Source: Porphyridium purpureum (Eukaryota; Rhodophyta; Bangiophyceae; Porphyridiales; Porphyridiaceae). Taken from it: 64,000 nt of DNA. Positions within the stretch are counted from its first letter, which is position 1; the number at the start of each line of letters is the position of its first letter. The translations under genes and the position numbers were made by a program. Of the stretch, positions 1-9,789 are shown in pieces. The notes below the pieces were generated by a model. It was not told the DNA's origin. It was given only the letters and a program-made list of their open reading frames with translations, and ran no database searches. Location of the stretch: positions 248,001-312,000 of the forward strand of contig VRMN01000012.1 in the NCBI GenBank assembly GCA_008690995.1. The letters run 5' to 3'.

Positions 1-1539
1 GCAGTGGGTTTGCCTTTTGCGGCTGAACGTGATTGCTAACAACGCTGATAGCTGATAGTACAGAACGGTCTTCACATTCAGATTCCTGGCAATCTCGTAA
101 TATAGAGACACTGATATTTGTGGGAGATCAAACAGCCCCGGACCTGCGGTGAATACCGCGTCTTGCTGAACCAACAACCAAATTCCATTTTGCCAGAAAT
201 ATTCCTTTTCGATACCACTCCAGCACCAATTCTTGCAACGCAACCTAGACAAACAGGCTTGAAGATTGTAGTTCTGGTCAAGGCTGGCAAGATGAGCCCC
301 TCGCGGCTGCACCAGTTGCTTGAATAGCGCCGCGGCGCCGACCGGGACCACCCTACTTGTCGCGTAGTGATGAGGCAGTGACGCTCGTGTTCCGGTGACC
401 AGTTGCGCATTTCTACATCTTGTTAAGCTGTGCGAACAACAACCGCACGCGACCGCTGCTTGCGTGACGGAAAGTTTCTGCTCAGCATTTGGGAGTCGGG
501 ATAACTGATGATGCGCAAGAAAAATCAACACGTCATTGGTATTGAATATCGAGGCTATTTCACGCGACTTGCACAAAGTTTCTTGACACCTGCTAGCTTT
601 GCAACCTCCTCACCAGTGCTTCCTTGCTCGTGACGCGAAATTGACCAATGCGTGGCAGGATGTTTATACCCTTCGCGCTCTCGCGAGTCTGCCAGAAGCA
701 AACGAGCCCCGAGAAGGGGAACTCGTGCGGAGCACTCGAATGCTCGTAGCGTTTTCCTAAGAGGCAGCATGAGTACGTAGCATTCTTGCCAAAACTAAAC
801 CATTTCATGATGGGCAGCGGTATGTATGAAACAATATTTTGCAGATGCATGCTGCAATTCTTTCCGAAAAGCAAACCTCCTCCCAGAAACTTCACAAAGA
901 TATTCGTGCGTTCAGAGGAGATGGATACGGTCTGAGGCGCAGTTGCTCTCCTACACCAGTTTCTTGGCCATCACCTACTTTGGGAAAATTCAGATGGTAT
1001 TGATCCAGACGGAGATAACTTTCGATCTAGAACTGGTTGATCTTGATACGTTGTGCGTAAACTTGCAGAAAGCTAGAGAAAGGATTTCGTTGGCCGCTTG
1101 GGAGCCTCCGGCTTTGCGCAATGTGACGCGAAAAGGACGCAACTGAATTGCAAGGGAGCCAAGCGATTGCCGTGATACCCAGTCGTGGATAGCGCGCCGT
1201 CACGCCAGACGTGAGAAAGCGCCGGCTTCTTACTTGGCAACCAAGCCTCAGTACAAGTAAAGGATTATGCATGGATACGTATGAATTATGGAAAGGAAAC
1301 ACGGCGGCGAATGTAGCCGAGTCGGCTCCTACGGGGTTAAGAAAACTTGGGAAACAAGTCAAAGCAGGATCGATAAAACTCTGGGGAGGGAGCCTGCTCG
1401 TCCCAGCACACGCACGTTCGCGCACAGCTTTCCTAAACGGTTCAATGGCTCATAACCGATAAAAAGTGTGGAACCGCGCGGAGCGCACCCCGATGGCGGG
1501 AGAGGAAGAGTAAGAGAGCGAAGCACGGAGAGAGGAGCA
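1..1539. other. Intergenic, no gene recognised
   Basis: No open frame here has a recognisable domain or a convincing start. The longest is an antisense frame of about 130 codons at 1027-1425 with no family resemblance and a serine/arginine-rich chance composition. The last 60 bases before the RCC1 gene are purine-rich and may be its 5' leader. Confidence 0.5.
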
Positions 1540-2988
1540 ATGGGGCCGAATCGAAGCGCTGGAGCTCTGTTATCGAGTATACGTCGGCGCTACGTTGGCT
1601 TACAGGACGTGGGCTTGCGATCGGCGGTGCTGGGGGTGACGGAACGGAGGAAAAGCGCGTCGATGGCAGTGGATGCGTGTGTGTTGGAACCATGGTTTGG
1701 GCTCGGGATCGTCAGGTCTGTGTTGTCGGCGGCTGCAGCGGCTGCAGTGGCCACGGTGGTGGTGCGGACGCAGCAGGTGGCGCACGCAGATGATCAGAAT
1801 AGTGGCATTCGCCCGATGCGGCGCAGCACGAGCGTGTATGCGTGTGGACTGAATTTATCCGGGCAGCTCGGTAATGGAAGTGATCGCGTAGCCGCGAGTC
1901 CTGTGCCACTGACAGATTTGTCCAGTGATATGATTGTCAAGGTCGCCGCAGGTAATCATTCGAGCGCGGCTGTTTCGGGCGACGGGCGCCTCTTCACTTG
2001 GGGAAATGGATCGTACGGGATTTTGGGCCACGGCGACGAAGCCAATCTATCTTTACCCCGCCAGATTGAGAGCTTGGGAGGCTCTGGTGCGACAGAAGCT
2101 CCTGCTCGCTCGTCATCGGCGGTCACGGATGTGGCCGTGGGCGGATTCCACATGCTGTGTACGACAGCATCTGGCCAGCTGTTTTCGTGGGGCCAAGGCC
2201 AGGCCCACGCGCGCAAGGGCGACGCGTCCATCCCGATGCCGGTCACGGACGTCCCGCGGCCGGTGGTATCGATCTCAACCGGTCGTAAGCATTCTGCTGT
2301 GGTCACAGATGACGGCGCGGTGTATACGTGGGGCTCTGGGCACTCGGGAGCGCTTGGACATGGCTCCAAGGTTGACGAAGCGGCGCCCAAGCGTGTGTCT
2401 GCGCTGGAAGGCATTCGCGCTGTTCAAGTGGCTTGCGGGCGTGACTTCACCTTGATTTTGACTGACACGGGCGATGTGTACAGCTGTGGTGCGGATGATT
2501 TCGGCCAGCTCGGAAACGGCCGATCACACGGCGAGCGCTTTGTGAGACTGCCCAAGAAAGTTTTGCTCGGCCACGCAAATCACGTGATTCGGATTGCCGC
2601 GGGCGATTATCACGCGGTCGCAACGGACTCGCAAGGCGCGCTCTTCAGCTGGGGGTATAATCGCGATGGCCAGCTCGGCAATGGCGAGAAGACCGACACG
2701 GCAATCCCCAAGCCGGTCGTGCTGCCCTCGCCTGGCGCCAGTTCGCACCCCAAGCCCAAGATTGACGCTCTTTCCTGCGGAGGCGGGCACACCGCGGTCG
2801 TGGTCAATGGCGATCTCCTTGTCTTTGGACGCGGTCGCGATGGGCAATTAGGCCGAGGCACCGAGCTCGAAAGTAATGCCGCGTACAGAACGACGCCCGT
2901 GCGTGTCGAAAGTGTTCCGCGCGGGCAAGTTCGTGGCGTCGCAGCTGGTGCCGACCACACGCTGATTCTTGTAGCAGCAACAGACTGA
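1540..2988 (+). CDS. RCC1-repeat protein, probably mitochondrial (RCC1L/Fmp25-like)
   Basis: A 482-residue seven-bladed RCC1 propeller. Seven copies of the RCC1 signature are visible from about residue 97 on, such as ACGLNLSGQLGNG, TWGNGSYGILGHG, SCGADDFGQLGNG and SWGYNRDGQLGNG. The ATG at 1540 was chosen because the open frame upstream has only a GTG. From it the N-terminus is basic and Ser/Arg-rich without acidic clusters (residues 1-40), followed by a hydrophobic Ala/Val stretch at about 53-75. That looks like a bipartite mitochondrial presequence or signal anchor. Membrane-bound mitochondrial RCC1 proteins are known (yeast Fmp25, animal RCC1L), with roles in respiratory-complex and ribosome assembly. 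The RCC1 fold is certain; organelle location and exact role are inference. It could instead be an ER signal-anchor protein. Confidence 0.85.
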   Translation: MGPNRSAGALLSSIRRRYVGLQDVGLRSAVLGVTERRKSASMAVDACVLEPWFGLGIVRSVLSAAAAAAVATVVVRTQQVAHADDQNSGIRPMRRSTSVYACGLNLSGQLGNGSDRVAASPVPLTDLSSDMIVKVAAGNHSSAAVSGDGRLFTWGNGSYGILGHGDEANLSLPRQIESLGGSGATEAPARSSSAVTDVAVGGFHMLCTTASGQLFSWGQGQAHARKGDASIPMPVTDVPRPVVSISTGRKHSAVVTDDGAVYTWGSGHSGALGHGSKVDEAAPKRVSALEGIRAVQVACGRDFTLILTDTGDVYSCGADDFGQLGNGRSHGERFVRLPKKVLLGHANHVIRIAAGDYHAVATDSQGALFSWGYNRDGQLGNGEKTDTAIPKPVVLPSPGASSHPKPKIDALSCGGGHTAVVVNGDLLVFGRGRDGQLGRGTELESNAAYRTTPVRVESVPRGQVRGVAAGADHTLILVAATD

Positions 2989-3113
2989 CTGCAGTTCAAC
3001 TAATCCGCGTCTGCTTGCGCCACCTTTTGAGGTGCTTTGGTTTTCTTCCGATCCGTCCCACAAAATGGTTGGCGACGGATGGTCAGCATCGCTCGCAGTG
3101 AACGTCAAACCCA

Positions 3114-4196
3114 TCACTCGTAGACGCCTCTCGATCGTAGAATAATGTGTCGACACATAGCAATGCCCATGTTCAGCGTGGTCAGGTCAATAAATGCATC
3201 GACGCGCTGTACCAAATTGCCGGTGGTGAGCTGGATAATGAACTTTCCCTCGCCAGCAGCCATGCACCTCATATCTTTGCCCATGAGCCCGAACGAATCA
3301 AAATCGACGATCCAGCTCTTCTCATCAAAGCGCTTGACGGGCCTTGGGTGGCGCTTGGCGCTCAGCGCGGACCAAACGGGGCTTGACTCGAGCGCAAACT
3401 CAGACGGGAGATTCTTGGCAATAAAGTCGACTGACGCTTCCCTGCCGACACTCTCCATGGCGTCCTGCAAATTGTACGTGACATTGTGCGCGTAAAGGCT
3501 GCTCAGCAGCGGGCCGTCGCGTGTACTGATGCCATGGATCACGTTCCTCACCACCGACTCGGCCGTTGGAAATCCGTTCATCGCATCAAACAGCGCGCGG
3601 CGGTCGTCGGCATCGACCAGGTAGCGGAACGACTGTATTGTGCCCTCGTGATTCAAGGATCCGACGCACGTCGCCGGCACCCACGCGTTCTGCCCCGACG
3701 ACGAGAACCACAACGAGAGTGTGGATGCCTCGAAGTGCATTCCGGAAACGGAAAGCTGCTTGATGCGGGTCAGCACGCGTGTGATGCGCGCGTCTGATGC
3801 GACAAGCTGGCCGTGAACATACTCTTTAAACCCCTGAATCGCCGCCAGCCCGACTCCGTCCAATCCAAAAATTTTGACAACAGCGTCTGCGGCCAGCGGG
3901 AGCTGCTCCAACAACCTGTGACCACCTTGCCGATCAGCCTGCAGGCGCTCCTCTCCATCGTGAGAGTGCACCACGTACTCACTGAACACACGTTCCATTG
4001 TGTCCAACATGCTCATCACCTCATCATGCGACGGCGGCCCCCCTCCGCCCGCCCTCCCGCCTCTGCCTCCCTCCGCAACCCTCGGATCCACAGCCCTCGC
4101 CCATCCCAACCTCGTGCACAACCCCACCACTATCACAATCACCCCCACCAACCCCACCACACACACACTCCCCCGTCTCCTCCTCAATCCATCCAT
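3114..4196 (-). CDS. Membrane-anchored protein with two NTF2/SnoaL-like domains
   Basis: About 360 residues. The first in-frame ATG (4196) starts a short basic stretch (GLRRRRG), then one strong transmembrane helix (about residues 10-28, rich in V, I and G), then a Gly/Ala/Arg-rich linker and two consecutive SnoaL-like (NTF2-fold) units at about 60-190 and 195-340. Shared phrases with the + strand protein at 6270-7403 (TRIK, HFEA..L.LW, AMNG/TMNG, ERHP/KRHP, and YIDF/FIDL near the end) show they are paralogs. The fold binds small hydrophobic ligands or forms dimers; no catalytic set is evident, so no reaction is proposed. The start lies in an ATCC tetranucleotide run (4187-4206), so repeat slippage could move the N-terminus. 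An upstream GTG in frame exists at 4259. Confidence 0.6.
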   Translation of the reverse strand: MDGLRRRRGSVCVVGLVGVIVIVVGLCTRLGWARAVDPRVAEGGRGGRAGGGGPPSHDEVMSMLDTMERVFSEYVVHSHDGEERLQADRQGGHRLLEQLPLAADAVVKIFGLDGVGLAAIQGFKEYVHGQLVASDARITRVLTRIKQLSVSGMHFEASTLSLWFSSSGQNAWVPATCVGSLNHEGTIQSFRYLVDADDRRALFDAMNGFPTAESVVRNVIHGISTRDGPLLSSLYAHNVTYNLQDAMESVGREASVDFIAKNLPSEFALESSPVWSALSAKRHPRPVKRFDEKSWIVDFDSFGLMGKDMRCMAAGEGKFIIQLTTGNLVQRVDAFIDLTTLNMGIAMCRHIILRSRGVYE

Positions 4197-4206
4197 CCAT
4201 CCATCC
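4187..4206. repeat. (ATCC)n microsatellite at a gene start
   Basis: Five ATCC units overlap the presumed start codon of the minus-strand NTF2-like gene. Reading through it gives repeated Met-Asp-Gly-Trp in neighbouring frames, so length changes would shift the frame or the start. Confidence 0.8.
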
Positions 4207-4309
4207 GTCGACGCAAACCACAACCCTGCCCTCAGATCCTCCACTTTACCACATCCCACTCACCAATACCCCTTTCTACTCTACGCCTTGTTCCCTGTTC
4301 CCTCTCTCC

Positions 4310-4612
4310 TCTCTTCCTCCTTCTCTCTTTCTTCTCTCTCTCTTCTCTCTCTTCTCTCTCTCTTCTCTCTCTCTTCTCTCTCTCTTCTCTCTCTCTTCTC
4401 TCTCTCTTGTCTCTCCTCGCTAGTCTCTCTCGCGACTTCCGTCTCTCTTCTTTCTCTCCTCTCTCCTCTCTCTTTCTCTCCTCTCTCTCTCTCTCCTCTC
4501 GCTCTCTCCTCTCTCTCTCTCCCCTCTCTCTCTCCTCTCTCTCTCTCCTCTCTCTCTCTCCTCTTCTCCCTTCTCCCTCTTCTCCCCTCGCCCTCTTCTC
4601 CCCCGTCCCTCC
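4310..4612. repeat. CT-rich low-complexity tract
   Basis: About 300 bases of almost pure pyrimidine, with repeated CTCTCTT units then CTCTCCT units. On the minus strand it is a GA tract directly upstream of the NTF2-like gene, where GAGA-type or nucleosome-excluding promoter elements could sit. Long open frames across it (Ser/Leu or Arg/Glu repeats) are composition artefacts. Confidence 0.9.
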
Positions 4613-6269
4613 TCCCCCATTCCCCGTTCCGTGCACATCCCGCTCACCCACCATCAGTTCCCCGCGCCCGTTTACCAAACCCGGCCGCAGCACATTCACC
4701 CTCGTTCCACACACAGTCACACAGTTTACAGTCCGTTTACACCAGTTTACAGTTTATTTATACCTGTTTACAGTCTTTTTACAGTCGCGCCCCCTTGCGT
4801 GTTCGCGCTGTACTTCCCACGGCGTTGGTTATTCTTGTCTATGGCGTACACGCGCATGAACTTGATCTGTTGTTTAGATGAGGTCTGCCATGGAACAGAG
4901 TGGCAGTTGGCCATCATACCTCGACGACGACACTTGCCGCTCTTCATGTACACAGAGGTAATATAATGCATTCAGATGTTCGCGTCAAAGTATGTGTGTA
5001 TGGTGAGAAGAAGCAGCATGCGAAGGCGCGCACTGCGGTATACTGTCGTCGTCGTCGTCGTCCTCCTCCTCTTCTCCTTCTTCTTCTCTCCCTGGTCATG
5101 TTTGACCGCGTGAGTGTTTCACCGGTGGATGGAATCTCTACGCGGCGTTGTACACCGGCAGCAGGTCAAGCATGTGCAGAACGGTGACGTCTTTGCGCAC
5201 TGCAACACGCGCGTGCCCGGCATCAAGGCGCGCGTGGGGTTGGCAAGGAAAGGCGGCTTGAGAAAGTTGACAGCGACATTGCGTTCGCTGACCCGCCCAC
5301 CCAGCTGCGAAGATGCGGCGTTCTGTCCGCGGGCAACCGGTGGTTTACGCGAGACAGGCGCGCGAATAAGCTAGCTGGGTCACCCTGGCAATGAATTCGT
5401 CGACCGGTTTCTTGGCCGTGCGACTTGGCGGAGAAGCGATACCGAGACATATTTGTTTTTGGCGGATTTGACTCTTCACGATACTTGTCAACTCGATGAA
5501 TTAGTTAACGTTGCTGCTGTGTCGGTAGCATACGTGGTGCGTGTATGTCTGTGTGTAAACGTATGTGTGTGTGTGTGTGTGTGTATGTGTGTGTGACGCG
5601 AGCAGGCGTGGCTGGATGATGTGAAATTCGGGTTCCAGCAGAAGGAATATCCATCCAGGTGGACGGAAAAGGTGTGATGGTGTCAGTAGGGGCATTGCTG
5701 GATGAGATGGAGATAGATGAGACGGCGACATGCTGCAAGCTGACACCAGCGTGTTGAGTGGCGGTCGTACCTGAATGAGAGCACCGCAACGTTGTGTCTC
5801 GACGCATTGTAGCGACGTGCGCAACAAGTTCCTCGTTCGATGTATCCACGAGCGAAAGAGAGAGAAAAAGGTGACAGAGGCGGATGTGATGGCGGCGAGC
5901 GACCAGGGTGCGTGTGCGGAATACGAGCAGGTCTGCGGGAGCGGAGCACGGAAGGGACCCCGCGGGGGTGTGGTTCGTGCGCACGGAAGGACGAAAGTCG
6001 CGCGGGGGAGGATCTGTGCGGAGGGTGGTCAAAAGGTGGATGATCGGCTTGAGGACACGGAGCTGAGCGAGTGAAAGAGCGGTGAATGGTCGCTGTGCGT
6101 GCCGAACGCGTTGGGCATTAGGTGGCGAGAGAGAGAGAGAGAGAGGGAGAGAGAGCGGTGCGTCGGAGCGCGCGCGGCGCTGCTGATTTGGCGACGCCGG
6201 GGTTTAGACAGCGCACGAAAGCGAGGAGAGAACGGTTCGCGGGGAAACACGTCGCGGTGGTTCGGGAGA
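4613..6269. promoter_or_regulatory. Shared divergent upstream region of the NTF2-like pair
   Basis: About 1.7 kb between the two divergent paralog genes (2.1 kb counting the CT tract). No gene is recognised. It holds several simple repeats: (GTC)n then (TCC/TTC)n at 5045-5090, (GT)n at 5561-5596 and (GA)n at 6127-6155. The GA run mirrors the GA-rich strand upstream of the other paralog, so both starts have a purine-rich leader. Promoter function is inferred from position only. Confidence 0.4.
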
Positions 6270-7403
6270 ATGACGGGCACGATCGGGGAGGAAGTGGGGA
6301 CAAGCAGACGAAGATGGGGAGCGCACAAGGCGGTGGGCTTGAGTGGGCGGGGTTGGAGCTTGTTTATGGCGGTGGTGATGTGTGTGATTGCGGTAAAAGT
6401 GGTGGTGGTGGCGGCGGCGGCAGGGACCGATGGGGATGAGATGGATGTGGAGTTTGACATCGGACTCACGCCAGGGAAGAACGCGGTACATTATCCGTCG
6501 TACGATAAGGTGGTGCACTCGGTGTCGACGATGGATAAGTTGTGGACAGACTACTTGGTGGACGGCGTGGATGACTTCTCCTCGGTGCTGGCGCCGGGCG
6601 CGCGGCTAAACTTGTTTGGCGTGGAAGGCATCGGTCGCGAGGCGGCCGACGCGTATGTCGCGTCGGTGCGCGCACAGCTGGTCGAGCCCGGCGCGCGTGT
6701 GCAGCGCGTATTCACGCGCATCAAGGATATGCGCGTTTCGCTGGGCCATTTCGAGGCCACGCACCTCGCGTTGTGGCGCTCCAAGGCAGGTGGTTTCGAG
6801 TGGGTCGCGTCCAGCCTACTCGGCAGGGCACGCCTCGACGGCAAGATCGAGGAGTACAGCATTGTCACTGACATACACAACATCCGGGAGCTCTTTGAGA
6901 CCATGAATGGGTACATGGCCGGCGACGAGGTCGCCAAGCGGCTGATGCTCGCACTTCAGGCTCGCGATCCAGCGATGGCCGAGCCGCTCCTCACGGACAA
7001 TGTGAGCATGGTCGTCCCGGGTTTCCCTGACTTCTCAGGCAAGGACGCCGTGCTCGCGTACATCGCCGGCGTGGACGGCGAGCTCATGGTTGAGGCTACG
7101 CACGTGTGGTCGAGCGCCACGTCAGAACGCCACCCCATTGCGCCGCGCCGAATAGGTCCACACAAGTGGTCCATCATTTGGGATTCGTTCCATTTGCTCA
7201 AGGGGGGGTGCTACACGTACACTGGCGGTTTGCTTGTCGTCGACCTCGACGCGCGCAACAAGGTCACCTTCGTGAACAACTACATCGACTTTGAAGTGCT
7301 GGCCATGCGTACCGCCAAGTGTCAGTTTCTCTTGCAGCAAAAGAATGATGACAATGCTGCTGGTGCTGCCGGCGGCGGCGACCTTGAGCATGCGGAATTA
7401 TGA
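6270..7403 (+). CDS. Membrane-anchored protein with two NTF2/SnoaL-like domains (paralog)
   Basis: 377 residues from the ATG at 6270; an open frame extends upstream but only reads the GA repeat. An Arg/Gly-rich N-terminus is followed by a transmembrane helix (about residues 33-50: FMAVVMCVIAVKVVVVAAAA), an acidic spacer, and two SnoaL-like units at about 70-200 and 210-350. It mirrors the minus-strand protein at 3114-4196 in order of parts and in landmark phrases (FTRIKDM, HFEATHLALW, ETMNGY, SERHP). The second unit has an extended Cys-Tyr loop (GGCYTYTGG) that differs from the paralog. Ligand and role are unknown. The single N-terminal helix and luminal-type domain suggest a signal-anchored secretory or envelope protein. 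It is tail-to-tail with the gamma-glutamyltranspeptidase gene (64 bp apart). Confidence 0.6.
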   Translation: MTGTIGEEVGTSRRRWGAHKAVGLSGRGWSLFMAVVMCVIAVKVVVVAAAAGTDGDEMDVEFDIGLTPGKNAVHYPSYDKVVHSVSTMDKLWTDYLVDGVDDFSSVLAPGARLNLFGVEGIGREAADAYVASVRAQLVEPGARVQRVFTRIKDMRVSLGHFEATHLALWRSKAGGFEWVASSLLGRARLDGKIEEYSIVTDIHNIRELFETMNGYMAGDEVAKRLMLALQARDPAMAEPLLTDNVSMVVPGFPDFSGKDAVLAYIAGVDGELMVEATHVWSSATSERHPIAPRRIGPHKWSIIWDSFHLLKGGCYTYTGGLLVVDLDARNKVTFVNNYIDFEVLAMRTAKCQFLLQQKNDDNAAGAAGGGDLEHAEL

Positions 7404-7467
7404 CGAATCCATTCGCGCCACGCTTTGTGCAACGAAGAATCAAACGTTTTAGAGTCTCCACTCAAAC

Positions 7468-9222
7468 TCATTCGATGCACACAGCGCCGTCAGACCGGCC
7501 ATCAGATCCGCCCTGAAGCACGCCGTTGCGAACAGCAATACACTGCGCGCGTCCAAACACATACCTGCGTACGCCGTCCACTTTGCTGTCCAGGCGGGCG
7601 TACCGCGCACTCAGTGTTCGCGCGGCATGCGGGTCCATGCCGGCCTCCAAATGGATCATATCCAGGTCGCTCGGATTGAACACGTCACCAAGACAGAATC
7701 GCGGGTAATCGACGGCGCTCTGTGCGTCCATCGCGTAATCAACCAGGTTCACTACAAGTTGTGTGTGACCCTGGGCCTGTATGAAGCCACCCATGTTACC
7801 AAACGCCGCGAGAAGCTCGCGCTTGCCGCTGCTCGGCGACACTGTGGTAAGGATGCCTGGAATGATCGTATGGAATGGCCGCTTGCCTCCGGCCAGCGCA
7901 TTCACGTGCGTGGCGTCCAGTTTGAACCCCAGACTGCGGTTTTGCAGTGCAAAGCCCGCATTACGCGGCACAATCGCGCTCCCAAATTCGTGAAAGACCG
8001 AGTTAACCCCGCTGACGGCGTTTCCAAATCGGTCAACGACACAAAATTGAACCGTATCCGATGGCGGTGGTATATCTGCAGTGTGGGGCCTCGACTGATC
8101 ATCCACTGCTGCACGTGCTAATCGTTCCTTAATCTCAGAGGCGCGCCTTTGTGCGAACGATGTGGACAAAAGTTCTGCTTGCGACCCGCGCGTCGAACCA
8201 TCACTCACCGGGGCATTTTGATCATCGCCAACGTGCGCATACGTGTCGACCAAAGCACTGCGCACACACTCGATCATACTTTCAAGCACAACTGGATGCA
8301 TTCTTCCAAGCTCTCGCATCTCACTGCCGGACAACACATGCTGCAGAGCGTCTAGAGCCATTAGCACAGCCACACCTTGCGTCGGAGGAAGCACTTGATG
8401 TACCGTCACGCCCCGATACTCGGTTGCTACGGGGTCTCCGATCTCGGCCTCCTGCTCGTGCAGGTCTTGAAGCGTCATCCGGCTCCCAAACTTTTGCAGC
8501 TCGTCCACCACCGCGTGCGCGAGCGCTCCGCCATGGTAAAGCGCCGCCCCGCCTTGTTCGGCTAGCATCCGGTAGCTGCGTGCCAATGCGTGATTATATA
8601 TCACTTGTCCCGCATGCGGCGCAGGCAGAAACGACTCGCATCCTGAGGACTTGCGCGCGTCCAGACGACTGGAAGCCTTCTGCCAGAAATGCGCCGTGAT
8701 TGGGCCGACGCATACTCCGTTCTCGGCGAGTTCGATGGCCGGTGCGAGGACGTCCTCCATGGTCAGCTTTGCACTCCCAAATACTTGCTTGCCCAATTCC
8801 CATGCGGAAAAAGCGCCGGGTACCGTGACAGTGTGCACCGAGTCAGCATGCCATGACATGGGAGCCGACCGAATGCGCCGCACAAGCTCATCATCTATTC
8901 CGCGTGGTGACTTGCCATGTCCACATACGGTGCGCACCATTCCTGACGCCGCATCATAGTGCAGCATAAAACAGTCGCCTCCAATGCCCGTGGAGGCCGG
9001 CTCGGCCACACCCAATGCCGCCATCACGGCCACTGCAGCATCCATTGCGTTTCCTCCGCGTCGAAGAATCTCTGCTCCACACTGTGACGCCGCGTGCTGC
9101 GAGCTGGCCACCATGCCTCGGCCACGGTGGCCATTGTCAGCGGATGCTAGGGGCACCATCACGCAGCTCCGCCGCGAATTGTACCGAAACGCGTCGGCGT
9201 CGGCGTCGGCACGTGTCTGCAT
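7468..9222 (-). CDS. Gamma-glutamyltranspeptidase-family (Ntn-hydrolase) enzyme
   Basis: 584 residues from an ATG, the usual length for the family. The large subunit begins with the typical MVASSQHAASQ and ILRRGGNAMDAAVA segment and GGDCFMLHYD. The autocleavage and catalytic Thr is about residue 390 in SDTVQFCVVD, followed by FGNAVS and the glycine-rich GNMGGF at about 475. No signal peptide or membrane anchor is visible, unlike secreted or animal GGTs. The phrase RPFHTIIPG and the cytosolic form fit the GGT-like branch that includes Bacillus YwrD and oxamate amidohydrolases, so the substrate may be glutathione-type gamma-glutamyl compounds or another amide. Enzyme class is well supported; substrate is not. 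Confidence 0.85.
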   Translation of the reverse strand: MQTRADADADAFRYNSRRSCVMVPLASADNGHRGRGMVASSQHAASQCGAEILRRGGNAMDAAVAVMAALGVAEPASTGIGGDCFMLHYDAASGMVRTVCGHGKSPRGIDDELVRRIRSAPMSWHADSVHTVTVPGAFSAWELGKQVFGSAKLTMEDVLAPAIELAENGVCVGPITAHFWQKASSRLDARKSSGCESFLPAPHAGQVIYNHALARSYRMLAEQGGAALYHGGALAHAVVDELQKFGSRMTLQDLHEQEAEIGDPVATEYRGVTVHQVLPPTQGVAVLMALDALQHVLSGSEMRELGRMHPVVLESMIECVRSALVDTYAHVGDDQNAPVSDGSTRGSQAELLSTSFAQRRASEIKERLARAAVDDQSRPHTADIPPPSDTVQFCVVDRFGNAVSGVNSVFHEFGSAIVPRNAGFALQNRSLGFKLDATHVNALAGGKRPFHTIIPGILTTVSPSSGKRELLAAFGNMGGFIQAQGHTQLVVNLVDYAMDAQSAVDYPRFCLGDVFNPSDLDMIHLEAGMDPHAARTLSARYARLDSKVDGVRRYVFGRAQCIAVRNGVLQGGSDGRSDGAVCIE

Positions 9223-9789
9223 CTCGTTCTTCCGCGTGTCCTTAGCCGGGACAACTCGGCCGCCATGTCGAGACAGAGAAGGACGTGGATAAGACTTTTA
9301 CGGCATATAGATAAGGCACCCTTTGCGACGTACAAGTGAGCGCCCGAGGGTTTTAGCGTACCGCTGCTTGCTCGTGCGCGCACGCGCGCACGTGCATATC
9401 TGAAACCTTGATCAACTTGACTGCACTATTCGAAGCTATGAATCTGTACAACGAGTGAGAAGGCCTCTACCTACAAGGAAAGTGAGCGGTCTGGTAACTT
9501 GCAAACAGACGAGCCCTTCCTCCCTCTGTCGGCAGCTGCTGTTGTTCTGGGGAGTCGAATGTGATTCTTCGACGCTGCTTCCTCGTGAAAGTCGATTTCG
9601 GGGTCTTTGCGAGAAGACAGTCGATGCACATCCCGATTTACACGATGGATTGGGCCTTCAACAAGAGGCGTCTCCTCGAGCCGGACCTGCCAGACAACTG
9701 AATATGCACGCACCCGAGCAGGAGCCAGAAAAGATCCGTGTAAACAGTTTAGAGCGGACTTGGTTCGCACAATGATGTGCTCTTGCCCA
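9223..9789. other. Intergenic, nothing recognised
   Basis: Upstream of the GGT-like gene and downstream of the ankyrin relic. Overlapping frames of about 100 codons on both strands show no family features. A short alternating CG/CA stretch (around 9375-9395) is the only compositional oddity. Confidence 0.4.

Noticed and set aside
4232-4881. Long Ser/Leu and Arg/Glu frames across the CT tract
   Set aside because: Pure dinucleotide composition gives open frames on both strands; no protein features.
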